Assembly (NCBI GenBank): GCA_044220535.1
Contig: JBGAQU010000044.1
Span: forward strand, 1-20,858
Direction of reading: 5' to 3'
Length of the DNA: 20,858 nucleotides
DNA from: JBDHTS01 sp044220535
Lineage (GTDB): Bacteria; Pseudomonadota; Alphaproteobacteria; Micavibrionales; Micavibrionaceae
Part shown: positions 15,152 through 20,858 of the stretch, piece by piece
How the letters are laid out: each line of letters opens with the position of its first letter
Numbering within the stretch: the first letter of the stretch is position 1
Position numbers and translations under genes: made by a program
The notes under the pieces: model-generated
Databases searched by the model: none
The model's input: only the letters and a program-made list of their open reading frames with translations
Told to the model about the DNA's origin: nothing

Positions 15152-15804
15152 CTCCTGCAAAACCTTCCGCCATTTTCTTTGACTGGGACGGCACGCTGGT
15201 CAATACCTTGCCGGGCCTGCGCAATGCCCACAACTATGTGCGCACCAGCTACGGCTACGATAACTGGACGGAGGCAGAGTTCCGCGCCAATCTCCGCCAC
15301 TCCGCGCGCGAGCTCTATCCGCGCATTTACAAAGAAAACGCCCCCGAAGCCATTGAGCGCCTTTACAACTACGTAAAGAAGAATCACCTGGCGACTCTTG
15401 AAGTCATCGAAGGCGCCGAATCTCTTCTCCAGCATCTCCTTAAAATCCGCATGCCAATGGCGCTGATCAGCAATAAACGGCATGACGTGCTGATGCGCGA
15501 AATTCATCACCTGGGCTGGGACAGGTATTTCAGCGCCTGCGTCGGGGCAGGGGAGGCGGCGCGGGACAAGCCCGAGGCCGATCCAGTTCACCTCGCCATC
15601 GAACGCTCGGGTCTAACGGTTGATATCCCCAATATGTGGTATGTAGGGGATACGGTCACGGATCTGCAGGTTTCCGCCGCCCTCGGCTGCCGTTCGGTGC
15701 TTTTGCTGGACGGGGAGAATAAGGACGCGCTGATCGCAGAATATAAGCCCTTCCTTATATTGGAAGATTGCCAGGCGTTGCATGCGATGGCGCTCAAATT
15801 TTAA
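15148..15804 (+). CDS. HAD-family hydrolase, phosphoglycolate phosphatase-like
   Basis: This 218-residue HAD-superfamily phosphatase has motif I DWDGTLVNT (nucleophile Asp near residue 13), a helical cap domain (about 20-85), motif II LISNK, motif III lysine in ARDKPEADP, and motif IV YVGDTVTDLQVSAALG. The architecture matches the Gph-like subfamily. The substrate is unknown; phosphoglycolate or another small phosphate ester is possible. ATG 15148 overlaps the dat stop by ATGA and has GGAAGG upstream. A GTG at 15136 would add four residues and is less convincing. It ends 19 bases before a palindromic repeat. Confidence 0.88.
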   Translation: MTPAKPSAIFFDWDGTLVNTLPGLRNAHNYVRTSYGYDNWTEAEFRANLRHSARELYPRIYKENAPEAIERLYNYVKKNHLATLEVIEGAESLLQHLLKIRMPMALISNKRHDVLMREIHHLGWDRYFSACVGAGEAARDKPEADPVHLAIERSGLTVDIPNMWYVGDTVTDLQVSAALGCRSVLLLDGENKDALIAEYKPFLILEDCQALHAMALKF

Positions 15805-15823
15805 CAATCCCCGTGAACCCCAA

Positions 15824-15905
15824 TGTCATCCCCGCGAAAGCGGGGATCCCCCGGGCCTTAGAGCGCTCTTTCTGGCAGGGGATCCCCGCTTTCGCGGGGA
15901 TGACA
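15824..15905. repeat. Paired inverted palindromic repeat (ATCCCCGCGAAAG type)
   Basis: The arms at 15824-15851 and 15878-15905 are perfect 28-base reverse complements separated by 26 bases. Each arm folds as CCCCGC-GAAA-GCGGGG, a six-pair stem closed by a GNRA tetraloop. It lies between the HAD gene and the hfq promoter, where it could also limit read-through. Confidence 0.9.
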
Positions 15906-15949
15906 AAAGGGAATTATATAACCGTCACAAAATGGCCCTATTCAAATCC

Positions 15950-15978
15950 TTGCCGCGACACGCAAAATAGTCTATCTA
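15950..15978 (+). promoter_or_regulatory. Candidate hfq promoter
   Basis: TTGCCG at 15950-15955 and TATCTA at 15973-15978 are separated by 17 bases, about 45 bases before the hfq ATG. The leader includes AAGGAAA as ribosome binding site. This is a pattern match only. Together with the repeat at 15824-15905 it accounts for most of the 218-base gap between the HAD gene and hfq. Confidence 0.4.
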
Positions 15979-16022
15979 ACCGCTCAAGCCGGCGGTAAAA
16001 AGCCAATAATAAGGAAAATAAA

Positions 16023-16274
16023 ATGACTGAGAAGAACCAGAACGTCCAGGACGTCTTCCTGAACAAAATTCGCAAAGAAAAAATGACGGTGACGGTGTTT
16101 CTGGTCAATGGCGTGAAGCTACAGGGCATTGTGACATGGTTCGACAATTTCTGCCTGCTGCTTCGCCGCGATGCATCGGTCCAGCTGGTTTACAAGCACG
16201 CCATCTCCACTATCATGCCCGGCGGCCCGCTGTCGCTGCATGACACCGCCGACGGCAAGGAAGAAGGCGCCTGA
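16023..16274 (+). CDS. hfq: RNA chaperone Hfq
   Basis: This 83-residue Sm-like protein forms a hexameric ring that pairs small RNAs with mRNAs. The Sm1 segment is VTVFLVNGVKLQGIVTWFD (about 22-40), and Sm2 carries the signature YKHAIST. Distal-face and proximal-face residues look conventional, and a short acidic tail (DTADGKEEGA) follows. AAGGAAA precedes ATG 16023. Position directly upstream of hflX is the classic proteobacterial order. Confidence 0.97.
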   Translation: MTEKNQNVQDVFLNKIRKEKMTVTVFLVNGVKLQGIVTWFDNFCLLLRRDASVQLVYKHAISTIMPGGPLSLHDTADGKEEGA

Positions 16275-16297
16275 GTTTATCAAACCCGGCCACAGGG

Positions 16298-17647
16298 ATG
16301 AAGGACGGACAATCGGGCACAGCCCTGATCGTTCATCCGATCCTGCCGCGTAAAAACCAGAAACGCATCCGCAGTTTTGAACCCAGCCTCGAAGAACAGG
16401 TCGAGGAAGCGACTGGCCTGGCAAAAGCCATCTGGCTCGACGTTCTCATGGTTAAAACCTACAACATCTCCCGCCCCACCCCAGGCAGCTTGCTGGGCGA
16501 AGGCGCGCGACAGGAAATCGCCGATCTGGTCCAGGCGCTGAAACCGTCCGTCGTCATTGTGAATCATGCACTGACGCCCATCCAGCAGCGCAACCTCGAG
16601 AAAGAATTCCAGGCGAAGGTGATCGACCGCACCGGCCTGATCCTTGAAATCTTCGGGGCGCGGGCGCAAACGAAGGAAGGCCGTATCCAGGTCGAACTCG
16701 CCGCGCTGGAATACCAGAAGTCACGCCTCGTTCGCTCATGGACCCACCTTGAACGCCAGCGTGGCGGTCTCGGAAAAACCGGTGGTCCCGGTGAAACACA
16801 GTTGGAACTTGACCGCCGCCAGATCGTCGACCAGATCGTCCGCCATAAAAAAGAACTGGAACAGGTGCGCCGCACCCGCGACCTGCAACGCCGCAGCCGA
16901 GAGCGTGTGCCGTTTCCCGTTGTAGCATTGGTCGGTTATACCAACGCGGGCAAGTCAACCCTGTTTAACCGCATGACAGGTGCTGATGTCTTTGCCGAAA
17001 ATCTTCTCTTCGCCACGCTCGATCCCACCATGCGCAAAATTTCTTTGCCGAACGGTCAGGAAATCATTCTTTCCGATACGGTCGGCTTTATCTCCGACCT
17101 GCCGACCCATCTGGTCGCGTCCTTTCGCGCCACGCTGGAACAGGTGCAATTTGCCGATGTCATTCTGCATGTCCGCGACATATCCAACCATGCCACAAAG
17201 TCGCAGCGCGAAGACGTCATCGACATCCTGCGCGACCTGAACATCGATTACGATCATGACCAGCGTATCATTGAAGTTTACAACAAGCTGGATGCCCTGC
17301 CCGCAGCAGAGCAGGACGATTGGCAGCGTCAGGCAAAATTCGAAGGCCGCAGTGTCCCGGTTTCTGCGATAACGGGGCAGGGGATTGATGCCTTGATCAA
17401 TTCCATCCAGGCCATCGTCTCCGCCGGGCGTGTTGCGGCAACTCTGCGCCTGGAAGCCAGGGACGGCGAGGCGCTTGCCTGGCTCTATCGCCACAGCCAT
17501 ATTGAAGACAGAATCGATCATGAAGATGGGGCAGTAACCTTGAGAGTTATGATCGAGCCCGCCGACAAGGGGCGGTTCAGGGAGCGTTTCGGCGATCACC
17601 TGTTCCAGACCCAGCCAGTAAAAAAACGAAAAAAAGGACAGGCATGA
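16298..17647 (+). CDS. hflX: Ribosome-associated GTPase HflX
   Basis: This 449-residue translational GTPase of the HflX family splits stalled or hibernating ribosomes, as shown for the family under stress. The N-terminal HflX domain covers about 1-190 and includes the Gly-rich GGLGKTGGPGETQLE (156-170) and a long helical linker. The GTPase domain has G1 GYTNAGKS (213-220), G3 DTVG (260-263), G4 NKLD (329-332) and G5 SAITG (about 357-361). A C-terminal domain completes the protein, ending in a basic KKRKKGQA tail. The start ATG 16298 lies 23 bases after hfq. The purines just before it (CAGGG) are too close for a standard ribosome binding site, so translation may rely on coupling. The stop overlaps the next gene as ATGA. 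Confidence 0.96.
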   Translation: MKDGQSGTALIVHPILPRKNQKRIRSFEPSLEEQVEEATGLAKAIWLDVLMVKTYNISRPTPGSLLGEGARQEIADLVQALKPSVVIVNHALTPIQQRNLEKEFQAKVIDRTGLILEIFGARAQTKEGRIQVELAALEYQKSRLVRSWTHLERQRGGLGKTGGPGETQLELDRRQIVDQIVRHKKELEQVRRTRDLQRRSRERVPFPVVALVGYTNAGKSTLFNRMTGADVFAENLLFATLDPTMRKISLPNGQEIILSDTVGFISDLPTHLVASFRATLEQVQFADVILHVRDISNHATKSQREDVIDILRDLNIDYDHDQRIIEVYNKLDALPAAEQDDWQRQAKFEGRSVPVSAITGQGIDALINSIQAIVSAGRVAATLRLEARDGEALAWLYRHSHIEDRIDHEDGAVTLRVMIEPADKGRFRERFGDHLFQTQPVKKRKKGQA

Positions 17648-18483
17648 AACACGCATTCGATACCGACCGCATCTCTGCATTGATCGTCGAGGCAGCGGAC
17701 ACGCTGATCATGCCGCGCTATAAGCTTCTTAAAAGCGAAGAGATAGATACCAAGAGCGGCCCGAACGACTTGGTAACCATCGCGGATAAGGAAGCGGAAG
17801 AATTTCTCAATCGTGAAATTACAGCGCTGTATCCGAATTCAATCTTGATCGGCGAAGAGTCGATTTCCGAAGGTCGTAAAAGCCTCGATTCACTCTTAGA
17901 AAAAGACAAGATTATATGGGTGACGGACCCCGTGGACGGCACCTATAACTTCGTCCACGGCAACCGCGAATTCGGCGTTATGCTGGCCGCCGTCTACAAT
18001 GGTGCAGTCGTGCAAGGCTGGATCTACGACGTACTTGGCAAAAAGATGATGGTGGCGGAGCAGGGGGCTGGCGCCTATTTCGATGGCAAACGTCTGAAAA
18101 CGGCAGGCCCGAAACCCGTGAATGCGCTTGAGGGCCATATCGGCATGAAATATATGCCGGAAGGCGTGCGTCCCTATCTGCTCGAACAGAAAACAAAAGT
18201 CAAAAAGGCGTTTTCGCTCAGCTGCGCCGCGCATGAATATTTACGGATCATTCAGGGCGATGCGGATTTTTGTATATATAGCCGTGTAAAAGCCTGGGAT
18301 CATCTGGCCGGCACGCTTGCGGTCAGCGAAGCAGGCGGCACTGCCACTTTATGGGCGGGCGGTGAATATTACCCGTCTTTTTCCGGTCATGGCGTGCTTG
18401 CGGCGTCCTGCAGCGAGGTCGAAGAGGAGATTCGCCGCACTTTCCTGGATGGGTTCATGAAAATTCTGAAGACTGTCATATGA
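17644..18483 (+). CDS. Inositol monophosphatase-family phosphatase
   Basis: This 279-residue Mg2+-dependent phosphatase of the IMPase/FBPase superfamily has the metal-binding G-E71-E72, the signature DPVDGTYNF with D95 and D98, and the distal AWDHLAG with D219. These complete the three-metal site. The family includes inositol-1-phosphatase (SuhB), 3'-phosphoadenosine 5'-phosphate phosphatase (CysQ) and histidinol-phosphatase (HisN); which one this is cannot be decided here. ATG 17644 overlaps the hflX stop (ATGA), so it is co-transcribed with hfq and hflX. The 62 bases after it, before the convergent orphan gene, show no convincing terminator. Confidence 0.9.
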   Translation: MKHAFDTDRISALIVEAADTLIMPRYKLLKSEEIDTKSGPNDLVTIADKEAEEFLNREITALYPNSILIGEESISEGRKSLDSLLEKDKIIWVTDPVDGTYNFVHGNREFGVMLAAVYNGAVVQGWIYDVLGKKMMVAEQGAGAYFDGKRLKTAGPKPVNALEGHIGMKYMPEGVRPYLLEQKTKVKKAFSLSCAAHEYLRIIQGDADFCIYSRVKAWDHLAGTLAVSEAGGTATLWAGGEYYPSFSGHGVLAASCSEVEEEIRRTFLDGFMKILKTVI

Positions 18484-18545
18484 CCATTTTCCCCTTATCC
18501 CCTTCAACGAAGAATTTTATCAAAATCGCAGTAATCAAGCGGGGA

Positions 18546-19223
18546 TCAGCGACCGAACACAATTGTGACCGTATTATTGCTTTTTAAATTGTGGGGGAAG
18601 GCACATGTAGGTGTGTTTACCGTCATCCGGTTTCTCGACACGTTCATGTCTGCGAGACGGTTAAAAACAGATTGCGCAGGATTTGTTGACAGGTCGGAAT
18701 AATTTAAAAGGCTTGTATTAACCGTTTCCTGCGGCCGATTGCTGCAGCCTGTAATGTGAACATTAAAATCCGGATTGGTGTTGATGGCACGCGCTGTCCA
18801 TTCAAGCGATGCGTCTTCAAAAGCAGAAAGTTGGGATGCCCCTGGCTCAAAAACAAAATTATGCGTACGGTGAAAGCCTGAAATTCCTAAACTTAAGCCG
18901 GCCTTATTCAAAAAATCCGAGGCAGATCGGATGTCGCTTCCATATTCGGCAAGTTGTGTCTGAAACATCGCAATGCCTGCAAGGCCTAAAATACCGATTG
19001 TGGAAGCGTAAGATCCACCGGATCCAGGCCTGCTTTTTGCCTTGGACATAAATTGTTGCCAAATGGACATGGCAGGCGGCGTATCATGCGTAATTTTCCG
19101 ACCGTAAGGCATGCTTTGATTAACGAGAGGCGAACCTTGGCCTACGTCGAAGCCAAATGTAATATTATCTGCTGAAGGGATCGTTTTTTCAGGTTTACTC
19201 AGGCTGAATATATTTCTGAACAT
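18546..19223 (-). CDS. Orphan protein with one membrane segment, weakly OmpA-like C-terminus
   Basis: This 225-residue protein starts at ATG 19223; a TTG at 19235 is an alternative, and neither has a clear ribosome binding site. The N-terminal 70 residues are polar and probably cytoplasmic. One hydrophobic segment, STIGILGLAGIAMF (about residues 74-87), could anchor it in the membrane. The C-terminal half (NFVFEPGASQLSAF, then FNVHITGCSNRPQ, then NPAQSVFNRLADMNVSRNRM and a final NTVTIVFG strand) follows the order of an OmpA-like peptidoglycan-binding domain, but lacks several of its key residues, including the clear D/R pair. The cysteines in TGCSNR and TPTCAF could form a disulfide. A near-consensus promoter precedes it. 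The function is unknown. Confidence 0.6.
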   Translation of the reverse strand: MFRNIFSLSKPEKTIPSADNITFGFDVGQGSPLVNQSMPYGRKITHDTPPAMSIWQQFMSKAKSRPGSGGSYASTIGILGLAGIAMFQTQLAEYGSDIRSASDFLNKAGLSLGISGFHRTHNFVFEPGASQLSAFEDASLEWTARAINTNPDFNVHITGCSNRPQETVNTSLLNYSDLSTNPAQSVFNRLADMNVSRNRMTVNTPTCAFPHNLKSNNTVTIVFGR

Positions 19224-19252
19224 TTTATAAGCCAAATTAATGGATGATTTTT

Positions 19253-19281
19253 ATATTATGTTAATAATAAAATAATGTCAA
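19253..19281 (-). promoter_or_regulatory. Near-consensus sigma-70 promoter
   Basis: On the minus strand the -35 TTGACA (19281-19276) and -10 TAATAT (19258-19253) have the optimal 17-base spacing, in an AT-rich stretch. It faces the 225-residue orphan gene with a short leader of about 20-25 bases. Confidence 0.7.
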
Positions 19282-19334
19282 CAAAATTGTGGTAGGAAAA
19301 AATCATAAATGCAATCTGCGTATTGAATAGGCTT

Positions 19335-20123
19335 TCAACTTTTCTCCATCACCTTTGCCTCCCGCCACAATTCCTCCATCGCCTCCAGATTCGTATCTTT
19401 CCAATCAATGCCCGCAGATTTCAAACTGTTCTCAATATGCTTGAACCGTCTCACAAATTTTGTATTGGCATGGCGCAACGAGTCTTCGCAGTCCATGCCC
19501 AGCATCCGGCCAAAATTAGTCAGCACGAAAAACAGATCGCCCAGCTCGTCCTTAACCTCTTCCATGCGTCCGCCTTTCAGGGCTTCGCGCATTTCCTTCG
19601 TCTCTTCCTCCAGTTTGTCGAGCACATCTATTGCCTCCGGCCATTCAAACCCAACCCGCGCTGCGCGTTTCTGCAATTTCTGCGCGCGCATCAGGGCAGG
19701 AAGGGCGGGCGTGACATCGTCGAGAATACTTTCCGCCGTTTTGCGTTTTGCCTCGGCGTCCTTGCGTTCTTCCCAGATGACATTGACATCAGAGGCCACC
19801 TTCGCCTGTGCATCGCCGAACACATGCGGGTGGCGGCTGATCATTTTCTCTGAAACCTGCCGCGCCACATCATCGAAATCAAACAGCCCTGCTTCCTTCG
19901 CCATCTGCGCGTGGTAAACCACCTGCAACAGCAGATCGCCCAACTCATCCTTCAGCGCATCCATATCCTTGCGCTCGATTGCATCCGCCACCTCATACGC
20001 TTCCTCAATCGTATAGGGCGCAATGCTGGTAAAATCCTGCTCCAGATCCCACGGGCATCCGCCGTCCGGGTTGCGCAGGCGGGCCATGACGTCAAGAAGA
20101 TTTTCGATGGGTGCTTTGCTCAT
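19335..20123 (-). CDS. mazG: Nucleoside triphosphate pyrophosphohydrolase MazG
   Basis: This 262-residue tandem-domain MazG hydrolyses NTPs and dNTPs to monophosphates and pyrophosphate, and in E. coli lowers ppGpp. The first domain has GGCPWDLEQ, EEAYEVADAI and DELGDLLLQV. The second repeats E-E-x-x-E and DELGDLFFVL. All metal-binding acidic pairs are present in both halves. ATG 20123 lies nine bases after the ccdB stop on the same strand, without a strong ribosome binding site of its own, which suggests co-transcription and possibly coupling with the toxin-antitoxin genes. In many alphaproteobacteria mazG sits near hflX. Here it is inverted relative to hflX. Confidence 0.95.
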   Translation of the reverse strand: MSKAPIENLLDVMARLRNPDGGCPWDLEQDFTSIAPYTIEEAYEVADAIERKDMDALKDELGDLLLQVVYHAQMAKEAGLFDFDDVARQVSEKMISRHPHVFGDAQAKVASDVNVIWEERKDAEAKRKTAESILDDVTPALPALMRAQKLQKRAARVGFEWPEAIDVLDKLEEETKEMREALKGGRMEEVKDELGDLFFVLTNFGRMLGMDCEDSLRHANTKFVRRFKHIENSLKSAGIDWKDTNLEAMEELWREAKVMEKS

Positions 20124-20132
20124 CCGACAGGC

Positions 20133-20441
20133 TTAAAAGCCCCGGAACAGGAAATCAAGGGCGTCGGTGATGGCGTGATGTTCATGCGAAAGCGAAGCGA
20201 CGGGATTTTTTAGCGCGGCAGTAGGTATGACCGCAATTTCCATCGTCGACAGAAAGTATGTCTTACCATTAAGTTCAAACATCGGTCTTAACCGTTCCGG
20301 AAGTTTTGATTCGCTTCCAGTCGAAATACGGATAAGAGGGACAATAACCCTGGTTTCCAAAAATGATAAAAAATCACATTGGACGTCCACATGCAGAATA
20401 TTAGTGCCGCCACCTAGGCTGTAAACATCAAGGCGCGCCAT
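20133..20441 (-). CDS. ccdB: CcdB-family toxin
   Basis: This 102-residue CcdB homologue belongs to a family whose characterised members poison DNA gyrase. Family features are LDVYSLGGG at the start, LETRVIVPLI, the central FELNGKTYFLSTMEIAVIP, and the conserved C-terminal LSHEHHAITDALDFLFRGF, which includes the gyrase-contacting end. Length is as expected (F-plasmid CcdB is 101 residues). Its ATG lies 14 bases inside the end of ccdA, giving translational coupling. It appears intact. Confidence 0.9.
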   Translation of the reverse strand: MARLDVYSLGGGTNILHVDVQCDFLSFLETRVIVPLIRISTGSESKLPERLRPMFELNGKTYFLSTMEIAVIPTAALKNPVASLSHEHHAITDALDFLFRGF

Positions 20442-20730
20442 TTTTCAACAACGCTTCTTCATTGACCGTCCAGTCTTCATTCAGCCAGTAAGCCCTGATA
20501 AGGGGGCCTTGGGTCCTGATGCGCTCATTATACTCCTCGATCCATTCTTTGTTCTCCTGAAGCCACTGGCGCTCTTTTTCTTTTTTGATGGCCAGGGCAA
20601 TGCCGTCTTCGGCCGCCTGTGAAGCGTTGATATGATACTGTTTTGCCTCTTGAATCACCTCGGGGCGAATGCTTAAAGTCATCGCCTGCTTGCGTTTTTT
20701 GGGTTTATTATCCGACATGTCATTTACCAT
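20428..20730 (-). CDS. ccdA: CcdA-family antitoxin
   Basis: This 100-residue CcdA homologue has a basic N-terminus (NKPKKRKQAM), a ribbon-helix-helix domain (TLSIRPEVIQEAKQYHINASQAAEDGIALAI), and a toxin-binding tail (WLQENKEWIEEYNERIRTQGPLI). The C-terminus GPLIRAYWLNEDWTVNEEALLKNGAP is somewhat longer than that of F-plasmid CcdA (72 residues). The family neutralises CcdB and represses the operon. ATG 20730 is inside an ATACGTAT palindrome. The in-frame ATG at 20718 is a possible alternative start. Neither has a clear Shine-Dalgarno sequence. Confidence 0.88.
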   Translation of the reverse strand: MVNDMSDNKPKKRKQAMTLSIRPEVIQEAKQYHINASQAAEDGIALAIKKEKERQWLQENKEWIEEYNERIRTQGPLIRAYWLNEDWTVNEEALLKNGAP

Positions 20731-20778
20731 ACGTATTATCTATACGTATATTATATACTGAAAATTATACAACATCAA
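20729..20778 (-). promoter_or_regulatory. ccdAB promoter with two identical ATACGTAT palindromes
   Basis: On the minus strand TTGATG (20778-20773) and TATAAT (20755-20750) have a 17-base spacer. Two copies of the 8-base palindrome ATACGTAT follow at 20742-20749 and 20729-20736, 13 bases apart. The first abuts the -10 box and covers the likely transcription start; the second covers the ATG at 20730. The placement fits autorepression by the CcdA-CcdB complex. The last 80 bases of the window beyond this hold nothing I can assign. Confidence 0.6.
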
Positions 20779-20858
20779 ATTTAATCACTTATAGAGTATA
20801 TCCATGCCTATCAAGCACGGCCTGTCTTAGCTGACACTTTTTAACAATGTCTTCGCCG

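Noticed and set aside
18484..18545. Terminator between the IMPase gene and the convergent orphan gene
   Set aside because: The only inverted match (ATCCCC with GGGGAT) has a loop of about 40 bases and no T tract.
20789..20857. Possible 3' end of a minus-strand gene (ending in RHGYTL)
   Set aside because: Only 22 codons are visible at the window edge; an open frame this short is expected by chance and uses several rare codons.

Overview
The window is most likely chromosomal DNA of an alphaproteobacterium. It contains a fused ispDF gene, a neighbourhood of lpd, lipA, ratA, pncC, pgpA and ispDF, an ntrY-ntrX pair, and a dat, hfq, hflX block. These are characteristic alphaproteobacterial gene orders. 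A Micavibrio-like or Rhodospirillales-like lineage is possible, but I cannot place it further from sequence alone.

Layout. 1-1429: the 3' end of a deoxynucleoside kinase overlaps an alpha/beta hydrolase whose stop codon lies inside a paired palindromic repeat. 1577-2980: lpd (E3 of 2-oxoacid dehydrogenases), convergent with a frameshifted nicotinamidase gene. 3819-4537: a VapBC-type toxin-antitoxin module with its own promoter and palindrome. 4552-5511: lipA. 5533-7544: an AT-rich accessory block of four orphan genes between lipA and ratA, containing a scar made of a ratA head joined to a divergent lipA tail. 7742-8176: ratA. 10277-8173 on the minus strand: ispDF, pgpA and pncC with overlapping ends. 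10346-12668: a decayed ntrY with at least three indels and one nonsense codon. 12855-14261: intact ntrX. 14270-15804: dat and a HAD phosphatase. 16023-18483: hfq, hflX and an inositol-monophosphatase-family gene. 18546-19223: an orphan membrane-anchored gene. 20730-19335 on the minus strand: ccdA, ccdB and mazG in apparent operon order.

Functions. Lpd and LipA both serve lipoyl-dependent dehydrogenases. IspDF makes isoprenoid precursors, PgpA makes phosphatidylglycerol, PncA and PncC belong to pyridine nucleotide salvage, and Hfq, HflX, RatA and MazG act in RNA, ribosome and nucleotide homeostasis. Two toxin-antitoxin modules, orphan genes and three kinds of palindromic repeat interrupt this conserved backbone.

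The most informative signals are evolutionary. The sensor kinase ntrY is broken while its partner ntrX is intact. The catalytic core of pncA is frameshifted while pncC is intact. The lipA/ratA scar suggests that lipA was replaced by a divergent allele during import of orphan genes. I see no clear new defence or biosynthetic system. The best candidates for new function are the orphan genes at 5533-7544, including a protein with a Cys-His-Asp constellation, and the ccdAB-mazG arrangement. No tRNA, rRNA or CRISPR array was recognised, and no gene-free stretch exceeds about 220 bases.
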